From NCBI GenBank assembly GCA_910574455.1, contig CAJSYZ010000011.1, positions 186,001-250,000 on the forward strand: DNA of 64,000 nucleotides, given 5' to 3'. Of the stretch, positions 1-10,653 are shown piece by piece. Position 1 is the stretch's first letter; every line of letters begins with the position of its first letter. The notes under the pieces were generated by a model, which ran no database searches, was not told the DNA's origin, and worked only from the letters and a program-made list of their open reading frames with translations. The stretch is from Trichaptum fuscoviolaceum (Eukaryota; Basidiomycota; Agaricomycetes; Hymenochaetales; Trichaptaceae). A program made the position numbers and the translations under genes.

Positions 1-565
1 AGATTTTTGGGCAGCAGACACTTTAGAACGCAAATCCGACAACATGTCATTTGGAGTACTACGTGGGCTGCGGCTGAATCGAGGCCGAGGAGTAGGTGAA
101 GGGGTTGAAGGCTTGAGGACGCTAATTTGAAGAACCCTCTTATTTGGAATAGTCGGATTGTTCTGCGCGACGTCCCGGGAGGAGGGAAAGGAACTCGGTG
201 AATCAGAGTTCCAGACACGCCTCTGAGTCTCCCCTCGATAGCCATTGGCGCCAAAGTATGTTCCAAGTTCTTCACGCGGTGTATAACTGTTGTGTACGCG
301 TTGAACGCTGCCTCTATAGTCGCGGTTCGAGTCCGCAGGGTATGAAGAGCTGGTCCTGTCTTGGTATTGCCCACTGGCGCTGGTAAGGCTCGGCCCCGGA
401 GTGCTCGTGAGACTGTGCTCATAAAGTCTCCGTTTATTACTTCTGTTCTTGCTGTGCCAGTCCTTCTGTGAATACGGCGGTGAATAGTCACGTTCACGGC
501 CCTTCGAGTACCGATTACGACTGGAACGATGCTCCGACTCGGATTCGGATTCTTCGAAATAATTG
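1..565 (-). CDS. Partial RS-rich disordered protein, runs off the left edge
   Basis: One minus-strand frame is open from about 565 to the window edge, close to 190 codons. It reads as a low-complexity charged protein: an acidic Ser/Glu stretch (ESESESEH), then Arg/Ser/Tyr-rich sequence (SSRNRYSKGRERDYSPP), then Pro/Ser/Thr-rich sequence (KPSTPSPTPRPRFSRSP). Such composition is typical of disordered nuclear or RNA-processing proteins, but no domain is visible. There is no clear start. A different minus frame is open over 565-640 and reads as another Lys/Arg/Ser/Glu-rich piece, so either an intron or a frameshift joins them. The hAT-type element begins at 646, so the gene may have been cut by it. 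A second frame is also open here, so the choice of frame rests on composition. Confidence 0.42.
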
Positions 566-645
566 TCAGAACCGGCGAGGGGTCCGACTCAAACTCAGGC
601 TCACCTTCACTTTTCGGGCTGCGCTGACGCTTCTTACTATTGTAT

Positions 646-2115
646 TAGTGAATAGCATGAGCAGTACCCACAGGTATAGGTACCCATACCTGCGGGTACA
701 ACATTTTTTACCTCTGGATGACAACCTGTAGGTAATTACATAACAGGTACCTGTACCCACAGGTATGCCTACAGGTATATGGGCATACCTGGTCATAGCA
801 GGTACCCGAAGGTAAAGACTTACGGAAGAGGTGATAATCCACCCACCACCACCCATCCCCAACCTTGTAGGTGCCTAGATCGCGAAGAATCAGTACACGG
901 AACCAACTACGCTAATTGACAGCTTACCCCGAGAGATGACAGCCATGCACACTTGCCTGAGCTGGACGGCGGGACCACCCGCAACGCAGGGCAAAAGCAG
1001 CAAGGAGGCATTAAAGCTCCTTCTTTGCGCCGCCCGAGGTGGGGAACTTGAACACATTTGAGGCGCGGTATGGGATGTTGTCCTTGATTGCGAGGAGAAT
1101 GGGCTAACAAGTGAGTTCGGAGGGAACGGCAAAGCATGAGCAGAGCGAGGTATTTGAGGAAGTTAAGATTTTTGGTAAGGCAAGCAGAATGTTGGAAGCC
1201 AACGTCAGCTGCACACGCTTGCGCATCCTTTCTCCGTGAAGGAAGAGGTACAGCACAGGCAGCTCTTTGTGATGTAGTGTTCGTAGTCGTCCTGATTCTT
1301 GGTTTCGACATCTCTACAAGACCATGCATTAGAACATATTATATGATTGAGCAAGAGGGACTTACAGAGATATAACCTTCCAGCAAATTTGCGCAGCTGC
1401 TCAAACTTGCGTCCGCCAGAGAATTCTGTCTTGTGCATGCCGCTGTCCTTGCCGGCCCAGATAGCCTTATATCCCTCCTCGCCTGTCGCCTCATTGCAGT
1501 TCACCTCAGTGATATTCAGCTTGCGCGCAAGCGAGCGATAACTTGAGTCCAAATGGGTGCGATTTTCTTGCAGTGGCCACACCTGTCAAAAATTCATTGA
1601 TTGATTATTTCCGGGTGAGAAGAGAAATGCACCTATAAACATAGAAGGTGCATCGGTCTCAGCGTTGGCGTTGGAGGATACGGAACGACCGACGGATGCT
1701 AGGTGAGCTGTTCAGCGTACGTCAAGGATATTCGATGGTGTCAAGTGCGGATGTGCCGCCAATGCGCAGGTTGGACCGTGTGGCTACATCTGCCGCTGAG
1801 CTTCGCAAAAAAGGGATAGCGCTTTGAGGTGGACTGTTGATGCTGCGCCTGAGTAGCGACAACGGGAGTTGTCATGGACGGCCAGCACGCGGTATTGGGA
1901 GCAGAGAGTGTCAAGCAAGATGTGTCGCGGCCAAAGATGACGCGTCAACCCTCTTCGCCAAATAAGGCAGGTACCTGTGGGTACATGACTTGAAAATTAA
2001 TGCCTGCCGGGTATGCCAAGCCAGGTACCTGTACCCATATACCTGTTACCTGTGGGTGGCTTGGCAGGTACCTGTGACAGATACCCGGGTAGAGCCCTAC
2101 CTGTGCTATTCACTA
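646..2115. mobile_element. hAT-type non-autonomous element, copy A
   Basis: A 1470-base element bounded by the inverted repeat TAGTGAATAGC / GCTATTCACTA and flanked by the 8-bp duplication TATTGTAT (638-645 and 2116-2123). An 8-bp duplication with termini beginning TAG fits the hAT superfamily. The element recurs at 45224-46693 with the same length, near-identical sequence and a different duplication, which fixes both ends. About 200 bases at each end are packed with variants of ACAGGTACC in both orientations. No transposase is present; the interior instead carries a disrupted piece of a protein disulfide isomerase gene. It would need a transposase supplied in trans. Confidence 0.88.
1026..1582 (-). 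pseudogene. Captured protein disulfide isomerase fragment (copy A)
   Basis: Minus-strand sequence inside the hAT-type element encodes pieces of a PDI-like thioredoxin-fold protein. The codons at 1570-1581 give the CGHC redox active site, followed by KKIAPIWTQ. After a frame change comes SLARKLNITEVNCNEA, and then TEFSGGRKFEQLRKFA, which matches the EVNC and T-E-[FY]-x-G-G-R-K signatures of PDI domains. Further down, another frame gives LPVLYLFLHGE and LAIKDNIPYRASNVFKFP, resembling the redox-inactive thioredoxin domain of fungal PDI-like proteins. Frameshifts and possible retained introns separate the pieces, so no functional enzyme is expected. I infer host-gene capture by the transposon because both copies carry the same fragment. 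Confidence 0.68.
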
Positions 2116-2123
2116 TATTGTAT

Positions 2124-3340
2124 GATGGCATAACTGCAAACTGGAGGAGTCTCAGGCTTGCCGTGAGTAGTGATGCCGAATATTAGTAATAGTAGTGGTA
2201 GTGGTAGTAGTGGTACTACCTCACGCGGAAGTTCGGTAGCGAGTAGTAGTACTAAGTAGTAGTAGCGAACTTGAAGCGGATCAGGCTCACGCTCGGCCTG
2301 AGGCTGTAGCCTGAGTGGTTCTAATCGGTAGAGCTACTACTAGTAGTACTAGAAGTACAAGCTTGAAGATCTCAGTTAGTGGATGAAGTAGATCTAGAAG
2401 GCTGAAAGCTCACTCACCACCAGTGCCAGCAGTCTACAAGTAGGATGAAATTCAGGTGGACTTCAGGATGAGAGGGCTTCAAGCTGTTGATGTGTGAAGT
2501 TGAAGAACAAGCCTAAGTACTAGACTCGGGCACGACACGTCGCTCAGGCTCACTGGGGTGCAACATCAAGTTGTGGGCATGGGGTACTCAGGCTACTAAA
2601 TTCGGAACTTGAACTTGAACTAGTTGAAAGTCCGACGGCTCGGAGTGGAAACGCTACTAGTACCTCAGGCTGCCACGTACTACTGCCGTGACTCCCGGGC
2701 CGTCGGAGTCGGACATCATGATCACTGCAACTCACTGGCAGGCTGAATGATCCGACTCGGAGTTGGCATTCAAGTTGCGCGCACCGACAACTTCAACTTG
2801 AAATTGAACTTGAATGCCACTGGCATGCCAGTGATGTTTGGCGACTACTACTACCTACTATTAGTACTCACTGGCAGGGTACCGTACTACTACTAGCCAC
2901 TGGCAGCTGAATGATCCAGTCTTAAGCAGCTTAAGCTTCCAGTTCTGTCCACTCAGACTGGCAAGTTGTCACAATCTCAACTTTACTACTACTACTAGTA
3001 GTAGTATACGGTTCGAGTCCGAGTTCGAGTTCGAGTCCGAGTCCGAGTCCGAGCCTGAGTTCAAGGCCGGACACCAGACCTGAGTGAGCTTGAAGGCTGG
3101 CCCAGCACTGGTGAGTGTCACTCAGGCTGTCCGGCCGGCGTGACGGCGGTACTTCAAGTTCAAGTTCAAGTTCAAGTTCAAGTTGGAGCCTCAGGCTGAG
3201 TCGGAGTCGGGTCAGAGTTCAACTTGAAGTTGACTCGTCATCAATTCAAGAACTTCAAGTTGAAGCTGAGCCGAGCCTCCTCCGACTTGGACTCGGAGTC
3301 TCACAGGCTTCAAGTTACTACTGCTCTACGCCCCGACTCG
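2124..3340. repeat. Low-complexity mosaic of short tandem motifs
   Basis: About 1.2 kb made of interleaved simple motifs: TAG/TAC trinucleotides (for example 2190-2260, 2985-3008), TTCAAG/CTTGAA hexanucleotides (2600-2625, 2790-2815, 3152-3185), GAGTCC/GAGTTC hexamers (3008-3060) and recurring CTCAGGCT and CACTGGCAG words. Short reading frames here are translations of repeats and carry no recognisable protein. I see no gene. Confidence 0.7.
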
Positions 3341-3389
3341 TGAATGCCACCAACTAGAACTGAGGTTACTACTACAAGAGGTAGTAGGC

Positions 3390-3690
3390 CTTTCGTTTCA
3401 CTGTTGAGTTTGCTGTGTATACTCTCTTTTTTCTTCCGCCGCGCATCTGCCGACTCACTCACTCTGCCTGTCTCAGCATGCTCAAATTGTTCTATCGGTT
3501 TCAACGCCTTGCGCAGCTCACGTACGTCTGCACGATACTTTTGTAGCTCCCTGTGGGTCGACGCGTTTCGGCTCGTTCGGCACGGCTCGTATGGAAACCC
3601 AGGGGGTAGGAGTTTGACCGCTTTTGCAGAGGACACGAAACCACTACCGTCTACGCAATTTACCGCACCCACAGCAGGTGGTTGCCCCAA
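3390..3690 (-). CDS. Possible exon of an unidentified protein
   Basis: The minus strand has an open frame of about 126 codons whose middle part is strongly charged and helix-like (ELQKYRADVRELRKALKPIE, then DARRKKKESIHSKL), which looks more protein-like than the opposing frame. No start, splice pattern or family could be assigned. The overlapping plus-strand frame of similar length is Ser/Pro/Leu-rich and is the likelier shadow. Confidence 0.25.
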
Positions 3691-3861
3691 GTCTTGCCCC
3701 AGGCTTCTCTCGCAAATTTATCCCGACGCGTATCCCCTTACCGACTAAAGCAATGGCGAGCACACTGGGGCGCATGCGCACACGTCTACCTCCACAGTTG
3801 ACAACACGAATTCCTTCAGCAATTGGTGATGGTAGAGTGATTACATCCGTCACCATATATC

Positions 3862-4614
3862 ATGAGTGAACCTTCTCCAATGGATAGAGCTACGCCAGAG
3901 AGCTCATCATCAGTGGTGGCTGATGAGTGCAGGACGTTAAAACTGGTTGCTGCACTTGCATCCGAGGTCTGTTCCTCCCAGGTTTTGAATCGCGAGACGC
4001 ATCACCGACATTTGGAATGTGCAAAGAGGCAAGTTACTGAACCAGCGCTCACAGGCACCAGGAGGGGATGTGCGTGCGGTAATCAGTGAGCGAAAGCTTC
4101 TACTGTACTTCTCGAGTAAGTTGTTCTTTTATTTTTTGAATCATAATACTCACAGGCTTCTTCAGCTTTGGAGCATCGGCACGGGGAATGTCCATACGTT
4201 CTCCGAGAAAATCTGCATAAGATTTACGCCGAAAATTGTATTGTCTTTTTTCTTGGGCGTGGGGGATTGGACACATCCGTTCGCGTATGGAATCTGCAAA
4301 TGGGTATGATTTTCTTCACATTCATTCATCCCCGACTCGTCAGTGACAACTTTTCAGTACGACTCCGACTTTCTTGTCACCGGAAGGAACGATGGCCGCG
4401 TCAGCTTCTTCTCGTTTCATCATTCCTCTTTTCCTCGACCATCTCCAGCTCAACAATAAGCGGCCACAGGACTTGCACTGAGCAGTCAGGGGACGAGTCT
4501 CTATCCCTACCGTCTACACTCACCTCAGGGATCCCTGCTCAATCGACATCTAAGCCTAAGTTCGCCTGGCCTGAGCGGCGAAAGAGCCCAAAAACATGGG
4601 AAGGATGCTGAACA
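3862..4614 (+). pseudogene. WD40-repeat protein relic
   Basis: Plus-strand fragments in more than one frame resemble WD40 repeat ends. One reads LDTSVRVWNLQMG, a classic blade ending with the D-x-S-V-R-V-W core. After an apparent intron or frameshift comes YDSDFLVTGRNDGRVSFFSF, the start of the next blade. Upstream, an open frame starting at 3862 is Ser/Glu-rich and may be the N-terminal part. Downstream to 4614 an open frame is Ser/Pro-rich. WD40 proteins act as interaction scaffolds, but the small number of blades and the broken frames make this a fragment; F-box/WD40 genes are a possible origin. Confidence 0.42.
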
Positions 4615-5456
4615 GCTACGCTCTCTCAACACATACAACAGTGAGGAGAGAAAAGGTTGCGAAGTTGCGCGGTCGGATTCGTATATACGGGGCTATGTAT
4701 CACCGGGCAGTTTGATGCGTCCCAATATTCCGCTTGCATGCACAAAGTCCACCAGACGTCGACAAAGCGACTCACAACTCAATTTGCAAATGCAGCGAAG
4801 GGAATGATTATAACTGCATTTTCGACATCATCCAAGTTGTCGTGTCCCCATTCCTTGCCAAACACCTCTGCCCCCGCCACCATTGCCGCCTAAATGGAGA
4901 ACGCTCGGTTTCAATGTGCAGTATGAGTTGATCGTCGGCCGACAGCGCGATTCCCTCAGCTCCGAGGACGAGAAACGCGCCTTCATGCAAATTACTCCTT
5001 CCGAAGCGGGTTGGGATGCATTCAAGTTCAAGTTGGCCCATTTCCCATTTTGGCACGGTTCTAGTTCAAGTTTCGGGTTGAGTACAGGGATGACTGGTTG
5101 TATGGTGAGTTACTCGTGGCTTTCTTCGAAATCCTTCTAGAGCTGATGGAGCAGCTTCTTGTGCAGTGGGTTGTATCCTCCCGACTTCTTCGGAGTTAAC
5201 ATGACTCATTTTCTTGTTCGTTTGTGCTTAAAATGAAAAGAAGCCTTATAATCAAGTCATCCGGAAGAAATCATTTGTTATCTCCTATCAGTTCAACTTG
5301 CGGTTTATCCAAGTCATAGTACAAAGCACTAATAGCTCCCTCTCTCTTTCTAGAAGAATGGGAAATCAGAAAACTGACTTCAACTACTTTGTATAAGTGT
5401 GAAGTGGGAGCGGGTATCGTCCCCAAGATCATCATCCAGCCATTCCACCGTGAATC
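4615..5456. other. No assignable gene
   Basis: A plus-strand frame at 4883-5140 contains a plausible peptide (GWDAFKFKLAHFPFWHG), but I do not recognise it and found no convincing start or splice sites. The rest, including the AT-rich stretch 5200-5400 just upstream of the exonuclease gene, holds nothing I can support beyond that gene's probable promoter region. Confidence 0.4.
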
Positions 5457-6498
5457 ATGTTCTCAAATCTTCGTACTATCCTTCTCATCCTCCTCTCCCT
5501 TGATTACGCACGCCTGCACCTCAGCACCGTCCTCCGCTTTCAGCTCGTTCAACGGTGGACAGCAAGGGCTCAAACGAAGGTACTTGTTTCATTCATATCA
5601 AGATCTGTACACTGACTTGTTGCTAGATACACAAGAAACTGCAAACGTTTCTTGATCTTCTCGGGGTACCACCAACACCTCTCTCCGAATTACATCAATA
5701 TAGGCTCCATAATATAGTTCCGATACAGTGTCGCACGGGCTTGGATGTGGACAATGCAGTGACTGCAATATATGCTTCATTGCCACAGGTACCAGCTAGG
5801 AGATTTGTCTCGATCGACATCGAGTGGGCAAGTGGCGGAGAAGGGCCCAATCATCGCGTGGACCTCATCCAACTCGCAGTTCAACACCACATTTATCTAG
5901 TCAGGACGCATACTCTTACTGACCTTCCCCCTACGTTGGCGCAACTCCTTGGAGATGGTACAGTCATGAAAATTTCCGCAGGAATCAACGGTATGAATAA
6001 CTTATCTTTTCTCCTGCGAGGTGGCCTAACAGAAGAAATGGCAGGTGACGCAGTGCGTATAAAGCGCAAGTTTCGCACCTCTGTGCGCTCCTGTGTCGAT
6101 CTGACAGATTGGGCGCGCGTTGTCTACCCGGAAGTCTGGCCCAAAAACCCGACCTGGTCCCAACTGCTCTTAAACCCTCGTCTCTGGTTCCAGCATCCGA
6201 CTCCGACTGTCAAGCTCGAAAAAATAGTGGGAGAAGTATTGAGGCTGAACGTCAAGAAGAGTAGTGAGGTCACGATGAGTGACTGGGCAGCTAACGAGCT
6301 ATCAGCGGCACAAATACAATGTAAGTTATCATTTTGTTGCTCAAGATCAACCATCTTCAAGTTCTCACTTGCATGATCTGCTGTACTGGAATACTAGATG
6401 CTGCCATTGATGTTCACAGCACGTTTGCTGTAGCTTTGGCCCTGAGCCAAAGCCACCCACCCTTACCGGATAAGTACATCAAGAACTTCGAGGCTTGA
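5457..6498 (+). CDS. DEDDy-type 3'-5' exonuclease-like protein (RNase D/WRN-exo fold)
   Basis: Three exons give a continuous protein of about 305 residues: 5457-5579, 5627-6320 and 6398-6498, with GT-AG introns of 47 and 77 bases. The ATG at 5457 is followed by a hydrophobic segment (TILLILLSLDYARLHL) that could be a signal anchor. The exonuclease domain shows motif Exo I as SIDIEWA (D-x-E), then RVDLIQLAV, and Exo III as YAAID, which is formed only by splicing the third exon and so confirms the intron. Family members remove nucleotides from 3' ends of DNA or RNA using metal ions held by three Asp and one Glu. The Exo II region, SAGINGMNNLSFLL, has Met/Asn where the family usually has Asp after the glycine, so activity is doubtful. 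It is the most intact ordinary gene in the window. Confidence 0.78.
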
Positions 6499-6712
6499 TC
6501 TAGTAGGCTGAGGCCCACCAGTAGCAGGTTTGACCAAATGTGCTTGAGTTATCGAGTAAATTGTTGTGCACATGCTCTTGTCTTTCAAAGTTGCCAGGAG
6601 ATTCATGATTAAAATTTATTATTGAATTGCTTTTTTTTCCCGAATGATCACCGTAGTCTGAGGTATCAAAGTGGTTTGGAAGATGTCGCCAATGGTGTCT
6701 GTCTGCTGTGAG

Positions 6713-6800
6713 CAACCCAATGGATTAAATAGTTTTCAACACCACTATTAGTGCTTTTTCAAGACACTTCAAAGTTTTCAAGACAATTCAATATAACGCC
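6713..6800 (-). repeat. SINE-like 3' tail, truncated copy
   Basis: On the minus strand this matches the tail of the tRNA-derived repeat at 62560-62825. Shared words include GTGGTGTTGAAAAC and AATCCATTGGGTTGCTCA, followed upstream by TTGAATTGTCTTGAAAAC. No tRNA-like head is present here, so it is a 5'-truncated copy or a related repeat. The region from 6499 to 6975 holds no gene I can recognise. Confidence 0.5.
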
Positions 6801-6975
6801 CGGACGGGCCAGCTTTTTGCTGGCGATACCCGAACACCTCTGGGCGTTAAGTAATCACAAGCTACATATTTTACCCAAGCGGTGCAGCAACTCTGTATCC
6901 TCCAATAGTAGTACTATGTCAGTGGCAGATTTGTCTGCTCTGATGCATTATATTATTTTATTATATAGTCCAGTG

Positions 6976-8484
6976 TCAGAGCCAGCTTGTCCCCGTCAGG
7001 CTTTGCAATAACCTTCCGTACTCGCATTCCGCGCGCGCAAAGTAGTCCTCGCCTTCGGATACATCAGAGCTTGCTGAACCACGCCTTTCTAATTTCAAAG
7101 TGCGAGGAGGGAGCAGATGCTGCTCCAGAGGCACGAGTGTCGAATGGCTCCAAGCTCCAGGAGATCCAGTGATCGAGTTGTGTGGGCTGTCGTATGTGCT
7201 TCGGGTATCCCAGTTGGGTTGCGTCGGTTCTTCCCGATGTTCAGCTTCACCATCAGAAGGTCTCCATGCTAAAGAGCCAGCGATCTGACGACTAGTAAAG
7301 TTAATGCTACGCTTGTGGAAGTCTCCCATGCGCTGACACCATTCAACAACCGGGAAACGCTGAACAGCTGAACGAGCACGCAAGATAGCATGTTCTTCTT
7401 CCGTAGACTTAAGCGCCATTTTTATTGTTTTCGTAAGCTGGGACAACATGTGTGCTGTTGAACTCGATTCGACAGGGAACCACTGTGTTCAAAGTCAGAT
7501 TGCAAAACATTAGAAAAAACGAATGCAAACTTACCCAACCAGGCATGAGACCGAGACCACCGTATGGAGGCGAAGTAGTGAACTCTGGCTTTGAGTACAC
7601 TCGGTTCGGGTACATCTCCATGAGACAAGCAAGCTTCTCCGCAGCGAAACGTCCATACAAGTCAATGACAGGCCCGACACAATTCAACTGAATCGAAGGG
7701 TGTTTTTCCAGTCTGGCATTAATAAATGAGCAAACATTCATTTACTTAGCAAAATAGGATTAAGAAATAACTTACAGCGAAGGCATCATGTCTGCAATAA
7801 GATCTACACCCTTTTGCTTCAACCAACAACCAATGAACACGAATAGATCTGCCTAAGGATCCTGTGCAATACCAGCCCACTCCTGAGCCTGCTGCTTGAA
7901 CTCCGTACATTTCGCCTCTGCTTCCTCATCAATCTGAATGTCCTTGATTTGAACAGGCTGTTCGTCCAAAGCAGCAATAACCGTTGGGTCCGGATTCGGG
8001 AGCGAGTCGACATGCTTGAGTGTCCAAAGCGCCGGGTAACGCGCCCACGACCGTTTACCATACTGTCAGAGACACCAGCGACACCGATCGATTTCTGGTG
8101 CACATTGATGAAGGATGCTGCGGCGTGGAGCAAGTTGAACGTGTTTCCGAACTGAACGAACGTGCTCCTTGCTGATATTGAACACCGAGCACACTTCCTT
8201 CATCTCCTCCTTCGTGCGGAGTGGCCACAACCCCTGGAGCTCCGCATTGTGGAGAGACAGACAGATGGGGAGGACCTTCGGGAGCAGATAGATAGGTGCG
8301 AGCGCACTGTGGTAGTCATTAATGTGGTAGATATCAATCTGCGGGTAGCACCTAACGGTTGCTGCGATAGCCTGGTTCCATGTCGAGTAGAAGATAGCTG
8401 AGCTGATATCGTCATGCGCGCATGATACGGGTCCGCCTTTGTTTGTGCGCGGAAGACAGGCAAGTCGAGGACAATGTACGTGAT
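6976..8484 (-). pseudogene. ags1: Alpha-1,3-glucan synthase relic, glycosyltransferase C-terminal part
   Basis: This is the downstream part of the ags1 relic. Ags1 is a large plasma-membrane enzyme that makes the alpha-1,3-glucan of the fungal cell wall. Minus-strand pieces in order: TYIVLDLPVFRAQTKADPYH next to the Gypsy-1a junction, YHINDYHSALAPIYLLPKV, CLSLHNAELQGLWPLRT, NLLHAAASFI, ALWTLKHVDSLPNPDP, ADLFVFIG, then after a probable intron [18 protein letters not shown], and RSAVQRFPVVEWCQRM with a Ser-rich linker. Frame changes occur near 8410, 8150 and 8050, with a nonsense codon near 7855. Between [10 protein letters not shown] and GGLGLMPGW the segment that normally carries the EPFGL-type donor-binding motif is deleted. 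It is therefore dead as an enzyme. Confidence 0.85.
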
Positions 8485-9302
8485 TGTTACGACCGTCGGG
8501 AATTGTAGCGGGAAACAGTTTCGGGAAACTAGAATTCGCGACAAGAACCCGCGTTCGGGAATCTGGATTCGCGACTGGGAACGAGCGTGGGAATTCAGGC
8601 GGGAAACGCGCGGGATTCTATCCAGGCGCGTCGCGGGATTCTCAAGGCCAGCTAGGACTCTTCACTGCTTTGAACGTCAAGTAAGCGGATCCCTAAGGAA
8701 GCACTCCACAAGTAAGTATTGCGCAACTAACTACACAGGGAAAAAGAGAGAGATCGCACCTAAGGAAGCACTCCACAAGAGGTCAAAAGTGGGGTGCTCC
8801 TTACGATGCCTACAGCTATTTATCTACTTCGTAAAGACTGTATAGTTAATCTACGCTAAGTGTCCTTGCGCAATGCGCACCTATCTACTACAAACGATAC
8901 ATGCTACGACCGCAATGCTAGGCATGTCCATCCCGTCTCTCCAGATGGCTACGGCCTGTCCGTGGACGTCAGCGTCCGGTCCGGGGCCGCGACTAGCCAG
9001 ACTAGGTATGCCAGGCTGTTGCAGGTCGTCACCTTGAGGTACTAGCGGATTAATGAGCGTATGTTGATGAGTGAATGTACGTGTGCCGTGGCGGGTCGTC
9101 GTAAATGAGTGTGTGTACGCGTGCATGGTTGCCGGGACGGTGGTGCGGGATAAGTCACGTGAGCATGGGATCGTGCGATTCGGGAATGAGGTTTCGCGCG
9201 GGGAATCCAATGGCGGGATTCTCCCCGCGGGTTTGTCTGCTCATGTCGGGATCCTTGGCGGGAAAGTGCGGGAAATGAGAAAAGGAGCCCGGGATCTCGA
9301 CA
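8485..9302 (-). repeat. Gypsy-1a 3' LTR
   Basis: An 818-base LTR, TG...CA bounded on either strand (TGTCGAGATCC at its minus-strand start, GGTCGTAACA at its end). A polypurine tract, TTTGGAGGGGGGTAA on the minus strand, abuts it at about 9303-9317. It contains the duplicated word CTTGTGGAGTGCTTCCTTAGG in the U5 part. Confidence 0.92.
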
Positions 9303-10653
9303 TTACCCCCCTCCAAAGGCGCAACTCCGGGGCGCCAAGCTTGAATCTTGCTCAGGTCACAGAGCTCGATAGCGTTGACTTCTCGAGGGGCGTCCGGGTG
9401 TTTTCGATAGAAACTGCGAATTTTAGCCTTTGCATTACCCATATCCTTTGCGGGAATCCATGTATCTTCCGCGCTCGAATATCCCTTCCATCGTACCAAA
9501 TATTCAAACCTCCGTCTAAACCGTCTAGCGTCCAGTACCTCTTCCACCTCGTATTCCAGATCTCCTTCTACTTCGACTGGGGGCGGCGGGGGGTTGCGTT
9601 CGACCGGGAATATCGTCTTCGTGGTATGGCGAGAGCAGCGATACGTGAAATACGGGATGAATCTTCAGCGACGCGGGGAGTTCGAGTTCGTAGGTGAGGT
9701 CACTTAGCTTTGCCTTCACTTTATACGGCCCTAGTCGTTTCGGTAATAATTTGCGCGCTCCCGGTCGCCGAACGTTCGTCGCTTCGAGCCAGACTTTATC
9801 CCCGACTGCGTACTGCGGGGCCTCGTTCCGGGCCTGATCGTAGTGCTGCTTCATGCGCTCTGCCGCAACCTCCAAAGCCGCTCTTGCCTCTTCCTGTGCC
9901 TGCTGAAGCTCCTGTAGTCGTGCGTCCGCGGCGGGGACCGTGGATAGGCCGTCGCTCGGGGCAATCGTGAATTCGGGATTGTAGCCGTAGACAAGCGCGA
10001 ACGGAGATTGTCGTGTTGCCGCGTGCGCTTTCGTGTTGTGCGCGAACTCTGCCATTGGGAGTAATCCGGCCCAGTTTTCTTGTCGTGTATCTATGAAAGC
10101 CCGTAAATACTGTTCCAGCTCTTGGTTTACCCTTTCGGTTTGCCCATCCGTCTGCGGGTGATACGCAGTCGACGTGGTACCCTTGATACCGAGTCGGGAA
10201 AAGAGGGCCTTCATGAACTGCGCGACAAACTGTGGTCCGCGGTCGGATATGATCTGGCGGGGGGTTCCGTGCAGCTTCCAGACGTGCTGCAGGAATAGTT
10301 CCGCAGTTTCCGGTGCATCGATGTCAGACGTGGTCGGGATAAAATGCGCTTGCTTGGTGAGACGGTCGACCACCACGAAAATTGCATCGTAATCCTCAGA
10401 TCGGGGGAGCTGGGTGATGAAATCGCACGAAATCGCCTGCCAGGGGCCCTGCGGGATTTCGTTCGGTTGCAGGAGTCCTACCGGGCGTTGGGATCGGTTC
10501 TTCGTGCGTGCGCAGGTATCGCATCCCGAAACGTATCGTTCTACGAAGTTAGACATCCCGGGCCACCAGTAGTTGCGGCTTACCATCTCAAACGTTTTCC
10601 AACGTCCAGGATGTCCGGCGGGGAGACTGTCGTGGTAAGTCTTCACCACATCC
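9156..10653 (-). pseudogene. Gypsy-1a integrase and chromodomain segment of pol
   Basis: Minus-strand pol continues from the solo-LTR junction. The zinc-binding HHCC region spans the junction-proximal part (YHDSLPAGHPGRW, then CDTCARTKN). The catalytic DDE core shows SCDFITQLP, ISDRGPQF and HPQTDGQTERVNQELE. A one-base insertion in a run of C near 9590 shifts the frame, so the chromodomain (EYLVRWKGYSSAEDTWIPA) lies in another frame. Chromodomains of this class steer integration towards histone-marked chromatin. The reading frame runs about 49 codons into the 3' LTR before its first stop. Confidence 0.85.

Noticed and set aside
468..862. Open frames across the left hAT junction
   Set aside because: They cross the target duplication at 638-645 and run into the subterminal repeat array, and the same frame recurs at copy B, so they are transposon-derived.
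7949..8401. Plus-strand open frames over the ags1 relic
   Set aside because: They are antisense shadows of conserved glycosyltransferase coding sequence on the minus strand.
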